Below, piece by piece: positions 11,901 to 22,834 of a DNA stretch of 64,000 bases. Where the stretch lies: positions 16,120,001-16,184,000 of the forward strand of contig CP075493.1 in assembly GCA_021613535.1 (NCBI GenBank). Reading direction: 5' to 3'. The position numbers and the translations under genes were made by a program. How positions within the stretch are numbered: position 1 is the first letter of the stretch; each line of letters begins with the position of its first letter. This DNA is from Adineta vaga (taxonomy: Eukaryota > Rotifera). The notes under the pieces are model-generated. The model made no database searches, was not told where the DNA came from, and saw only the letters and a list, made by a program, of their open reading frames with translations.

Positions 11901-12644
11901 ACACGAAAATGAGAAGAACTAGAGCTTTCAGCACATCAAGTGCCATCGTCAGTAGGTGAATAATGTTGTGATGATGTTACAGCGAGTGATAGTGAACTAT
12001 ATTTGATTATTACTGAATATGAAATACAAATAATAACAAATGATAGAATAATATCCAGAGTATTTTGATTTATCTAGTCATCATGTTTAAGCTAGGTTTT
12101 GTAGTCCAGGCCCGAAAGTATAGATGTTATCGTGTATGATGATATGTTCAATGTTGCTCTTTGTTAGATATAGATATCGGTGGTCTAGAAGATGATGATA
12201 TCGGTGATATCTTTTTAGTTATCTTTGTTATAAGTTGAATACTGTACCTTGTTTGATTGTTAATTTGATGATATATGAGGTTAGATATATGTTCGATGTA
12301 TGATTTCCGAATGATCTAGGTTTTCTGTCTGTAGTTTAAATTGAGAGAAGATTTTTCTTGATAGTCACTGTTGTTTTTATTTACTTACAAGCAAGTACTG
12401 ATTCTTCTCTTCGCTATTCAACTTTGACATTGGTACCTATTATTCAAGATAAGTGATCATTATTATGTGCGAGAGATTATAGTTTTATTGAGTTTTAAAA
12501 AGATAAAAACCTTTCCTCTTCCCACCCCTTCCCAATCAGGGGTGACGGGTTCTTCACCGAGAGGTGCTAACATAATAGCCGATCAATAATATGATCAAGG
12601 CACATATGCCAGCGAGTTTGTGTGGTCCTGAGCTCAAGTGAGAA
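8945..12644. other. Long gene-poor stretch
   Basis: About 3.7 kb without a coding signal I trust. The only thing I recognise is a transposon-end-like sequence at 10721 (listed separately). Several short frames (10065-10402, 10927-11190) show no family resemblance and no splice context. Confidence 0.4.
10721..10760. mobile_element. Solitary pogo/Tigger-like transposon end
   Basis: CAGTAGAACCCCTCTTACTG next to TATATA resembles the terminal inverted repeat of pogo/Tigger-type elements (CAGTAGAACCCC...). I do not see the partner end or a transposase nearby, so this may be a relic. Confidence 0.35.
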
Positions 12645-12649
12645 ATTAT
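12645..12649. repeat. Target-site duplication ATTAT (left)
   Basis: Five bases directly before the left TIR, repeated exactly after the right TIR at 18828-18832. Confidence 0.7.
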
Positions 12650-12732
12650 CAAGGGGGAAAAAGCAGGACTTCAGACTTCAGAAGTCCAGAAATACCGAGA
12701 AGTACCAAGAAGTCCAAAGAAGTAGAAAAATG
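12650..12732. repeat. Left TIR and phased subterminal repeats
   Basis: A TIR of about 22 bp is followed by GAAGTCC/GAAGTACC units, the last three about 10 bp apart. The right end has the same motif on the same strand, so the subterminal units are direct while the tips are inverted. Confidence 0.65.
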
Positions 12733-12833
12733 CATCTAAAAATAAATAAAAAATTTTGATGTGTAGTTGGATATATAGAAAATGTACTTTCAAAAAAAAG
12801 ATTCTATTTCAAGAAGTAATCAAATGTATATAT

Positions 12834-15539
12834 TTAATTTTTGTAACTACTTTGAATAACAGGAGAGAGTCGGTCGTTTGCTAAGTGGCTATTTTTCTCA
12901 GTCAAAAGCCAAGAGGCTGATTGCTTGTATAGAAACTTCTGAATACCATTTATTTTAATTTTAAAATATGCATTTTGTTGGTGGGATTCTATTCTTTCAC
13001 AAATCTTCATGCCAGTGAAGTTGTCTTTAACTCTAGTTAGATTGTTATCGGCATTATCTTGATCATCAAAAATATCATCATCATCCTGTTCAGCATTGAT
13101 AAGCTCATTATTATTATCTTCAGTATCTTCTTCATCTTCAAGATCGAATTCATCATTATTACCTTCATCGTGTGTTATCTGCGTAGAGTAATCAAACATT
13201 TTTGAGCTTGTACTAAATTGTCGAAATACATATTTGCTTAACAGGTTCATGTCAAAAAGATTATATTTCTTCAGCGTTTCCGATATTCCTAACCGTTCAG
13301 TTAATTGAAGAGCCTGTTCAAACGCATCCGAAATTATATTTTCCACATCCATTGGATCAATATCATCTAGTTTTTGCAAAGATACTCGATGAGCATCGTG
13401 TTTGTGTTTGTGATGAATGGGAAACAATAAAGAATTACTATGATTTTGACCGGTTAATTGATCACATTTAATTCCTAATAATATCGAAAGCTTCTGTGAT
13501 CGATGCAGAAAATCAGCAACTGTAAAATTAATTATCGTTGAGAATGTACCACTTAATGACCTAGCGTTGCGAAACATTGATTCACATGACTGAGAATTGA
13601 ATAGATAAATATTCAAAGCTTCTTTTGGTAAATGTTTTTCCTTGACTAGTAAAATTATATACAGCAAAGTGTGGGCGTTAATTTCAACAGACAAATAAAC
13701 TGTTTTAGTAATAAAAAAATTTTCTTTGCTGTTTCTTTTTGTCGATGATGATGCTGTTGCTGTAAACTGTTTATGCTGGATCCAAGTCCACCACATCCTA
13801 CACAAAAACACAAGACACCAAGCTGATTTTAAACCTACAAAGAAAGAAAATAAGAAGGAATGTTTTTATATGAAAGAAAGATATCTACGTTCGTTAATGC
13901 TAGTTGATTTCTCAACATAAGTTTGTATTATCATTTTCAACATTACTAAATAAACAAATGTTCCATATGTTTCAGTTTCATTCAATAATAAAGAAAGTAT
14001 ATCATCTGAAGCAATTGTCGCACACGATTTATAATTTTGCTTGTCCTTCGGATTGAGATCAGTTCGTGTTAATCCATGATCTAGTTTAGAATAATCATTA
14101 TTTTCGATCATATCAATTAGATGTTCCATTGATATGCATTGACGACCAAAACGAAGCTGAGCCGTGCTTGACAATAGTCGGTTTCTCCATTTTGTAACCA
14201 AATGAACCGGATCTTGACAAAATAGAAGCAATTGCTTGCTTCTTAAAAAGAACCAGGACCACCGAGTAACGATTTCTACATTGAAAGATTCTTGATGATC
14301 TTCCATATTGAAATGAGGTAATGAGGCAAAAAAACCACTTGCTAAGCGCATAGCGCGTACATATTTCGCATCTCCATCTTAAATAAACAGGCAATTAAGA
14401 CGCCGTACGTTGACAATAGTAAATTCAAATGAAAACAACATCATTTTACCTGTTGAAAAACCAATAATGCGAATATTCTTCTCCAAACAATTGTTAAAGA
14501 TGAATAACCATCGTCGCAATATGTCTATTGATGTATAAGTATTCACAATACCATAGCCGGATAACAAGAAAGCAGGTGGAGCAGATGAATGGTTTAATGA
14601 AGGTAATGGTTGAATCATATGTATATTAAACAATGATGATCTATCTGATGACTCAAACCATGATTTTAACTGATCGAATGATTCTGTCCGGTAGTATTTA
14701 GAAATTGGTAGACCATCAAAAAGTGGTGTGGCAAACCCAATAAAAGAGTTTGTTTGTTGATCATAATTTATTTTTCTTAAAACACCAGTACAATCTTCAG
14801 ACCCGAATGCATATTTAACATTTATTCGTTTAAAATAACTTTCTAGAGCATTAAAACGAAATTCACCTTCATTTATTTTACGATCACTATCTAATATTAA
14901 TTTTGTTAATATTTGAACACTAGGCAAAGCACAAGGTAGATTCATCCTGACAAATTGATAAGTCATTTTCCCACCCATTATATACAATGCTAAAGCAAAC
15001 TATCGAATCGATTCTGAATAACGATAGTGATTTGGTGATTTTGTTAAATTGTATAGGATGGTATCAATGAACTTTTCCGAAAATGTTGATTCTGTCTTTG
15101 TTCCTTTTTCATTTTCTTTGTACCATGTTAATAAAGATCTTAACAAAGAGTTCTTTTTTATCAAGTCGAGAAACTTCTGGTCTTGATCGTCGTTTGGTAG
15201 TTGATCTCGATCTTCATTCAATAATTGTTCTCGTTTTATATTTAAAAGATTTGTCAATAAAGATAAATTTGTTAAAAGACCATTTCGAATTATATAATCA
15301 CCGTTTTCGGTTTTAAAACACACTTGGTTTCGTAAAGAATTTATTTCTGATGAATTAAATCGAAATATGTCAAACACGTTAGAGGTGTTCAGAAATGCAT
15401 CTGCTGAATCAATAAGTTGAATTTTTAAGACTTCGCATAAAATTTCACCACTTAGTTGAGATATGCATCGGAAAAATTCATCACCTTTCAAACAAAATAT
15501 ATTGTCTGGCAAAAGGGTAATTTTGTACTGGTCATTCAT
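12834..15539 (-). pseudogene. Transposase-like protein of the 12.65-18.83 kb element, with in-frame TAG
   Basis: Three exons by GT-AG splicing: 15539-14450, 14377-13889 and 13834-12834 (introns of 72 and 54 bp). Both joins keep the frame: the first completes GFSTDGDAKYVRAMRL and the second NERLKSAWCLVFLCRMWW. The protein would be about 860 residues, with an N-terminal domain (~1-110) also found in the divergent neighbour. The middle carries an STDGD box, a QDPVHLVTKWRNRLL box and NPKDKQNY; further on comes NSQSCESMFRNAR; the C-terminus is very acidic. I infer an RNase H-like transposase with D (STDGD), D (QDPVH) and E (SQSCE), somewhat P-element-like, but the family is not established. One TAG at 15002-15000 interrupts the first exon, so this copy is probably inactive unless read through. 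Confidence 0.7.
14999..15003 (-). other. In-frame TAG in the transposase-like gene
   Basis: Within exon 1 the reading frame continues unchanged on both sides of a single TAG (minus 15002-15000). No GT-AG intron of normal size can remove it. Confidence 0.65.
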
Positions 15540-15985
15540 TATTAGAGCGAATAATAAGAAATTTAAAAACTATTTTTAATTTTGAGTGGAAATAATCAAG
15601 ATAAAGTAAATTTATGAAAATATTTTCTGTATATTTTTGTTTCAAGTCTAAAACAAAATTAAGATTTTTCTTTCAAAATAAAAATAAAAAATACATATGG
15701 ATCGAACAGAAAAACTTTGTAAAAGCATTCGTTTTTCTAACTCTGAATCATAATCATGATCTTTCTATACATCAATGAATTTGCTTTCCAGAGGCCGCTC
15801 TTGTTCGTTATAAAATAGTTTATATAGCGCAATAGGTTAAGAATATAACTTTAATTTTTAATTCGCTCTTGTCGTCCGTTGTTTGTTACTGTTTGTTTAT
15901 TTTACTTACTATTAGTTTAGTTCATATTCTATTTGCTGTTCAAAAGCCGTTCTTTTGAAAATAGATTAACATCATTAAAGGATTC
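15540..15985. promoter_or_regulatory. Shared divergent promoter region
   Basis: The 446 bp between the two head-to-head genes of the transposon. It is AT-rich and lacks frames; by position it must hold both promoters. I see no specific element to name. Confidence 0.4.
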
Positions 15986-16801
15986 ATGGTCATGTCTTTT
16001 CCAAAGGTATTTCATGATACGAAAAATTTACCAAGAAATATACTAACATTAGTTGATGACGATTTTTATCGCTTCGTTGAGCAACGTTTAGGTGTTTATC
16101 AAGCATTACTTTTAAAAATTCAACAAATTAATTCGGTTCCATGTTTTCTTCTATCTGGTGATCCTTGTGAGGTTTTAAATCTGAATATCGATGACGATGA
16201 TGTCAATGATCTGAAACGTAAAATGTGCTTTATATTGTCTGACAGTTCATGTTTCATTAAGCCAGGTGTAAGAACCGGTTTTAAATGTTTAAACGAATTA
16301 TTATCAAAGGAAACCGACCACAAATTAAAACAATCGAGAAATATAAGAACAGAATTACCAACATTTTCTTCAGTGAATATTCTGATATCACCGTCGTCCA
16401 TCTTGACATCGTCTATAACAACAACGATATCAACTCAGCAACCAACGATGCCACAAGGACTAGAGCAGACATTAATAACATCAGCATCACAACAACCAAC
16501 AGCAGCTTCAGCTTCGCAACAATCAGCTACAACGCCGATACCACAAGAAACAACATCAACACCATCATCTTATGTTCCATCATCAATATCAATTTCTGAA
16601 CACCGGAAGTATTTATTAAATTTATTGAAACATTGGTGTTCAAATCATAAAAATGAATTTAATCTTGAAACTTTCGATTTGAAAGATGGCAAAGATTTCA
16701 TGCTGTATGTGAAACGTGGTGCAAACGATGTTATCGAAGCTAGTATAAAATGTAACTGTGGTCGACTGATCATTTTGACGAAGAAAGATGAAAATTTTCA
16801 A

Positions 16802-18071
16802 TCTCCCAGCGCTAAAATAAAGTTAAAAAATAAAACAATTAGATGTATACGATTCAAATGTATTTATTTCGAACTTTTATCATGAATAGATAGAGGAATG
16901 TGTAATGTACAAAAATACAATAAAATCAATTTAAGCATTAATAACTTCTTGCATAACAGTCAAAATATGCAAAATGTACGAATTTATAACCTTTTGAGGA
17001 ATAGCATCACATCCATTGTCAATTGCTTGTTCAATTTCGACTTTGGTTTTTGGTTGTTGTCTTTGCACATAGCTCTTGAGCCAAGACCACACGTATTCGA
17101 TTGCATTGAATTCAGGCGAATAAGCAGGCACATCGAGGAGTTCTAATCGATTTTCTTCGAACCATGTTAGCATGGCTGGTGTTTTATGTAATGGAATATT
17201 GTCTTGATAAAAGAAGAGATGACGATGATTTGATATATGTGGTACAAAGTACGTAGTGAGTAGTTGTTGATACAATAATGAATTCATGTAACCTTCATAT
17301 CTCCTAAATACTTTCCCACCCCACCATATGACACCCCATATTTGAGCATGTGCTTTGATGTTGTCAACATAATGTGTTGGCCGTTGTGAACCTGATTTTG
17401 CCCAAGCAATTGTACCGGTATTTTGAATAGTAAATATCTTCTCGTCCGTGAATGACCACTTTTTAATATTAGTATTTATATATTTCTGTGAAAATAATAG
17501 CTTTGATTGTTGTTGTGCTAATGTAAGTGACTTTTTAACTACTTGCTGATATGGACGATATCCTAAATCACGACGATATTTTTGAACAGTGCGAACACTA
17601 ACACGTTTATGCATGACTTGTAAAATATCGTTTGCAAGAACAATAGCAGTTGCTGTAGGTTTTTTCCTAATTAATTCATCGAGTTTTTTCATTTCTTCAT
17701 TATTAAGACATGTAGGACGACCGGTCGATTTACCACCATTGATCTCTCCTGTTTGATTGTAATGAGATAATATTTTACAAATTGCAGCTGGTGTACACTT
17801 ATGTTGTCGTGCAATTGTTTCTAATTTCTTTCCATCTCTTTCTCGTTCCATTATTATTTGAAGACGTTCGACATTACTAAAATGGCTCATTTTTGACTAC
17901 TTTTGTTCAAAATAGAAAACATAAGAAACAAGACGGAAACGAATCATCTATATATACCGTTGTGTAGTGTTTTAAGTTGTCTATGCACTGATATGTTACT
18001 AATTCTTGGATAATGAATTATGAGCGCGCACTATACTTTTGTTTTTTTAACGCTATTTTAGCGCTGGGAGA
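16802..18071 (-). mobile_element. Complete Tc1/mariner element nested in the companion gene
   Basis: The ends TCTCCCAGCGCTAAAAT (16802) and ATTTTAGCGCTGGGAGA (to 18071) are inverted repeats that continue imperfectly to about 28 bp. They enclose one intact transposase frame (17890-16931). The host sequence reads AAT on both sides instead of the usual TA, so the exact duplication is unclear. The insertion point is a coding exon. Confidence 0.85.
16931..17890 (-). CDS. Tc1-family DD34E transposase
   Basis: Intact 319-residue frame from an ATG at 17890. The N-terminus has paired helix-turn-helix domains of the Tc1 type (ERLQIIMERERDG, then TPAAICKIL and a GRPTCLN linker). The catalytic triad is visible: FTDEKIF, FYQDN and NAIEYVW, with 34 residues between the second D and the E. 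This cut-and-paste enzyme binds the element's inverted repeats and moves it. Length and motifs match active Tc1 transposases, and no stop or frameshift is seen, so this may be a recent insertion. Confidence 0.93.
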   Translation of the reverse strand: MSHFSNVERLQIIMERERDGKKLETIARQHKCTPAAICKILSHYNQTGEINGGKSTGRPTCLNNEEMKKLDELIRKKPTATAIVLANDILQVMHKRVSVRTVQKYRRDLGYRPYQQVVKKSLTLAQQQSKLLFSQKYINTNIKKWSFTDEKIFTIQNTGTIAWAKSGSQRPTHYVDNIKAHAQIWGVIWWGGKVFRRYEGYMNSLLYQQLLTTYFVPHISNHRHLFFYQDNIPLHKTPAMLTWFEENRLELLDVPAYSPEFNAIEYVWSWLKSYVQRQQPKTKVEIEQAIDNGCDAIPQKVINSYILHILTVMQEVINA

Positions 18072-18767
18072 ATTGTCCAATTATCAAAAACATCTTCGTA
18101 CGAAAGGGTGTACTTATATGAACTCGTTGAAGGAAAAATATGGAGAAGGAAAGAAATTGAAACTTCAACAAGCAGCAGATGGTTTAACGTCGTCAAACTC
18201 CGTCGTATCGGCTTCGGTAGTATCATCACAACAACAGAAGGCTGAACCACAAGTGCCTGCTGATCTTTCGAATGATTCGTTGTCGGTTCAGGATTCACTT
18301 ACTTTAGATACTCAAACAACAATATCTCAAACAAACATTCGTAAACGCAGTCAACCATCATCTCAATCATCATCTCAATCATCATCTCAAAAGACGAAAA
18401 GACATCGTGGTTGAATTAATCAACCTTTGTTTCTCAATTAGCACCTTTTTATGTTGTATTTACTATTTGTCGCACAAGATTTTGTCTGGAACGTGCACTT
18501 TACTTTCAGTTTTCATAATATGTCGTTCTTCCTTTCACATCTAATTATTCTATTATTTACGTTTTATATAGCTATATGCTAAGTACGAAGAACGATTATA
18601 CTATCTTTCAAAGCAAGTGTAACCAATTTATTTCTACAGACTTGTAATCTTTTTTATTCATTTGCGTACTGTTCTGATTTGTGTGATTTTGCGTTATTTG
18701 TTTTTTCAAAATGCTTTATCGTTTTAAATATTACAAATGGATACCACATCATCAGTATTCATATCAT

Positions 18768-18827
18768 GAAAGTACAGAGAAGTACAAAGAAGTACACGAA
18801 GTACAGAAGTCTGCTTTTTCCCCCTTG
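18768..18827. repeat. Right TIR and phased subterminal repeats
   Basis: AGAAGTACAA/AGAAGTACAC units precede the inverted tip GAAGTCTGCTTTTTCCCCCTTG. ATTAT follows at 18828. Confidence 0.65.
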
Positions 18828-19183
18828 ATTATAAATGTCATTTGTTCAATAAAAATGATATTCTTTCAAAAGATAACTTGATAACTCATTGACTTTTGAT
18901 TTCGATCGCTTCTTTTTTTATCAAAAACTATTTGTGTGTTTTCTATGATAAATAGTGGACATAACTATTTGTCATATATATATATATATACTTTTTTTGT
19001 CCGACAAAATTCAACCCTTTACTTCCACGTAGTGTCGGATGGAAACGTTAACATATACAGATTGTTAACGGCTGAAAAGAGCTATGGTGTTACTATATCG
19101 GTCATAACGATTGATATTGTTGTTGTTGATGAAACAGATGATACTTATTCGTGTTTGTATATTGTAGATTAAATCTTTTATTG

Positions 19184-22100
19184 ATGATTATGGAATCTGC
19201 TAACGATAATCAAACAGATAAGAAAGCACAGAAGAGGAATTATCGTGGAACTAGACGACAACAACGCTACAGAGCAAAAGCGAAACTTCTGCAACTATGT
19301 GAACTTGCTAGTGCACAAGCTCCAGAACTTATGGCAGTACAAGAAGTGGTAGCAATAGTAGAAGAAGAAGAAGAAAAACAGATGAACAATGGCTTGCAAA
19401 TGAATTTCTCATTGGTATGTATGTCTATGTTTGAAAGATGTTATATTTCGAAGATAAAAACACAAAGAACATCATTTTGTATTGCAAGATGAGCAAAATA
19501 ATGAAATGGAGAGACAAACAAGAAGAAGAAGAAGAGCAGCTAAACGTCGATCATCAAAAAAACATCATCTTGTTCGAGAGCAACAAAGTGATGTATATCT
19601 ACCGGATTATTTGAATATTCCAGATCGAATATTCAAGAAAATGTTCATATCGGCATCCAAAAGTCTGCATGCTTCTGTTCCATACAATATGATTTATCGA
19701 TGGTTAGACAATAGTTCTAATATGCGACATATTCGTGAACATGCTCTTCTATTAGATAAACTATTGTTTCTACAATTACAACAAGCAATATGGACAGAAT
19801 ATTTTAACATTGGCAGTCTATCAGATGGTGTACGGGCATCTGAAGTACAAGAGAAAATCAATCGGCGAATGAAAGATGAATCTATTACTAATATAGATCC
19901 ATTAACTTTTGTTATTCAATATCGACAAAATATTGAAGGCATTTGTTCGACTTGGACAACATAAATTAAATGGTGAATTCGAATGTAAAAAACGGCTATT
20001 ACATTTCCATTATCAAGATCATCTCTTGACGAAAGTTTTCTTTGATTTGAAACCGACGAAAAGACAGGTATAGTTGCAGACACATTAGAGAGAGAGTTCT
20101 GTTGAGTATATATTTTCTTACAGATTCGATCGGCTACAAAGATTTGGTCTGCTACATTTAAACAACAGATTGCTGAAGAACAAATAATGATACTTAAACA
20201 TCGTATATCTTCAAGAATATTACCGAAGATATTCGATGTATTAGATCATTCATTAGTTGATCTCAATAGAAATCTACAAGATCGCGTGATCGATAATGAT
20301 ATACGTGCAACCATAACAAGTCGCCGTAATAAAGTTATTGGTCAATTGAAAGCCGATATGATATCAATGGAGATTTCAATAGGCGAAGCAACAGCACGTG
20401 GTCATGCACAAAAAGTTAAACGAGAAAAAGAAGTATTGCTATCAAATCAATGCTCGCATGATGGAGATGAAGCAATGATTAATAATATGATTAATACTAT
20501 TCAGGCTCGTCAAGATAATATTATTAAACGAGCACAATATGTTACTGCCTGTAAAATGTCTTTTTTCGACGAAACTCCGGCGATGCTGCTTATGGATTAG
20601 AAGGATGGCAACAGCATCGTCGGAGTATAAAAATAAATCGACTTCCATCATCAGCTATTGTAGAAGTGGCCACGCCACTACAACAAGCACATTTGTTACT
20701 TTTGGCACGAGGTCCAAAATATGTTCCAACATGTCAAAGTTACTTTGCACTTCGTTCCATTAATGATATTATCCATCGTGAATATGAACGAATGTCAAAA
20801 GTAATTAAGGGATGTTTAACGGACAATTGTGTATCAGCATCAAATGAACGTGCAAAATTATTTCTTGTTTCCTTAAAAAATCTCCTGACAGATTTGTGTA
20901 CAACGAAAGATATTCAACAGAAATTATATCGAACACGTCAAAAAATTGTTCTGCGACGAACAGACAAGATTAAGGTGTTTCATTTGGGTTCATTCAATGA
21001 TTATGAACAGAAAGCAACACATTACATGATGAAGACATGTGCTTATGAAGAAGTCCACAGTGGGAAGTGTCCATTAGCTGCTAATTTATCATCGGTGATG
21101 GACTTACTCAATAGATTATTGAAAAACAATGCTATTAATATAAAACAATGGTCTGCAATGAAACCAAATAGAGATAAAGTGGAACTAGGTCATCTCTACT
21201 TCTTGCCTAAGCCTCATAAAGTAAGATGATGTGTGAATGTATCTATTTTCGAATCGTTGATGTTTTCTTTTCAATGGTCATATTCTTAGATTGGTACACC
21301 ATTGAGACCTATTATTTCTTCGATGAATGGGCCGACGAATAAAATATCCCATTTCTTAGATCATCATCTTCTTCGACCACTCTTTGATCATGTGGCGAAA
21401 CAGACGACATTCATCAATGGTATTGATCTTGTTCGACAATTAGAAGAATACCAACGAGATGGTCGTCTTTCGACATCAACTCAGTTTATTACATTTGATG
21501 TCACTGATCTATATACGATGATACCAAGAAATGGGTCATTGGAAGCATTAGGACGATTCTTAATTAAAACGTCGACAAAAGGCAAAATTGGTAATTTATC
21601 TATTGATACGATCTTAAAACTAGCTCGTCTAGTACTAGATACAACTTATTTTGTCTATAATAATAAATATCATCGACAAATTAAAGGTGGTGCAATGGGT
21701 TCGGCATTTACGATGACATTGGCCAATGTCTACATGTTAGGGTGGGAACAACCATTAGTCGAATTGCAAGCACAACAAGGAGAGCTGTATGGAAGGTAAG
21801 ATGGCGGGAAGTGTATATTCCTGGAGTATTCTATGTCTTCTTTATAGATATATCGATGGTGTATTCATGACATCGAATATGTCTATTAATAAAATTCGTG
21901 CAAAACTCGATTGGATGAATGAGAAGGATGGTGAACATATACGAATCACTCATTCAGCTGGTTTCAAAGTCGAATTTCTCGATGTTCAAATTGAAAATCA
22001 TCATGGTTCATTGAAGACATCCGTTTATCGTAAACCAGCTGCTGAGCCGTATGTATTACCATATTCATCTGATCATCCTCGTCATGTACATATCAACATA

Positions 22101-22658
22101 CCGTATGAAGCATTGTTACATGCTGCTCGATTATGTTCAGATGTGTATGCATTCGACAAAGAACGATTAGACATCGAAATGAAACTTCTATTAAATGGAT
22201 ATCTGCCGAGATTTCTTAATTATAATTTCGATCGATTCTTTCGATTGAATCAGGTGATAGAAGTTCATACTCAGTTAGATGTGGAGCAATATCAAACTTC
22301 AAATCGAAAATTATTATATTTGCCTACACGACGTGAAAAGAAACATCAACGACAGTTAACAGATCAAACTAGTGAAAAGTTAGTTGCAAATAATGATGTG
22401 GTAACAAAGAAGAAATGGAATAGGAAGATCTTAATGTTACCACATACATTCGAAAGTGGTCCATCGAAGGATTTCAATCGACAGTTTCGGAAATTATGGA
22501 CGAAATATTATGGTTACAAAGGATCAGCTGTCAAAGACGTACGTGTCATGATGACAGCATTGAAAAATCCATCTTTGAATGATCTATTTGTTCGAAAGAA
22601 ACCTTCGGCATCATTATTGACCAGAATAGAAGCAACAGACGTTGAACAGTTGATCTGA
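19184..22658 (+). pseudogene. Penelope-like (Athena-type) retroelement ORF
   Basis: Five exons: 19184-19414, 19494-20067, 20124-21220, 21290-21795 and 21848-22658. The N-terminal part is basic and coiled (RRRRRAAKRRSSKKHH). RT follows: LPKPHK at the end of exon 3, GTPLRPI(I)SS at the start of exon 4, FDVTDLYT (motif A), GGAMGS (motif B), then FLDVQIE and YRKPAAEPY in exon 5. No GIY-YIG domain is present. Frame moves by one base near 19943 and again in the T-run near 20565. The catalytic box reads YIDG instead of YIDD. Introns are 51-79 bp; the last has the same site and phase as in the 1.3-2.3 kb copy. Such elements are known to attach to bdelloid chromosome ends. Two frameshifts and the lost Asp say this copy is dead. 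Confidence 0.88.
21796..21847 (+). other. Conserved intron next to the RT catalytic box
   Basis: GTAAGA...TTATAG splits an Arg codon (AG|A) directly before YID. The minus-strand RT fragment has a similar-size intron at the identical codon position and phase. Confidence 0.75.
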
Positions 22659-22834
22659 AGTAGTGTCTTCTTTTCTTTTTATTATTGTATGTGTTCGTTT
22701 TTGCATGATCATTTGTTACGTGTCAGACTGAAATAAAGTTGCATGACGTACTCTTGTATTGATGTAGAGCATAGAGATATATTATATTTTTATTTTATAC
22801 TTTAGATTTAAGTATAAATATTTACTCGTCAGAT

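Larger units (their letters stand above)
15986..18414 (+). pseudogene. Companion gene of the transposon, split by a Tc1 insertion
   Basis: The two halves 15986-16801 and 18073-18414 join in frame once the intervening Tc1 is ignored (272 + 113 residues). Residues ~8-105 resemble the start of the divergent transposase-like protein: shared features are LPxNI, a D-FFR/FYR helix, LKIQxI, a CF segment and a closing LL. Next come a Ser/Thr/Gln-rich linker and an LLxLLKHW helix also shared with the neighbour. Last comes a CxCG ... HLRxKGC arrangement that could bind zinc; the insertion sits inside it. The tail is Ser/Gln-rich and ends in a basic KTKRHRG. I infer a DNA-binding accessory protein of the transposon. 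The present copy is broken; the first half stops in Tc1 sequence at 16885. Confidence 0.7.
12650..18827. mobile_element. Unclassified DNA transposon with two head-to-head genes
   Basis: The left end CAAGGGGGAAAAAGCAG(G)ACTTC at 12650 is matched in inverted form at the right end (finishing CTTTTTCCCCCTTG at 18827). Both ends are flanked by the 5-bp direct repeat ATTAT (12645-12649 and 18828-18832), which looks like a target-site duplication. Just inside each end is a run of AGAAGTAC/AGAAGTCC units spaced about 10 bp, plausible phased transposase sites. The 6.18 kb interior holds a minus-strand transposase-like gene (15539-12834) and a divergent plus-strand gene (15986-18414); a 1.27 kb Tc1 element is nested in the latter. 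Without it the transposon is about 4.9 kb. I cannot place it in a named superfamily. Confidence 0.8.

Noticed and set aside
15002-15083. A very short intron that would remove the TAG in the transposase-like gene
   Set aside because: The available GT...AG pairs are about 10 nt apart, far below the 51-72 bp introns seen elsewhere in the window.
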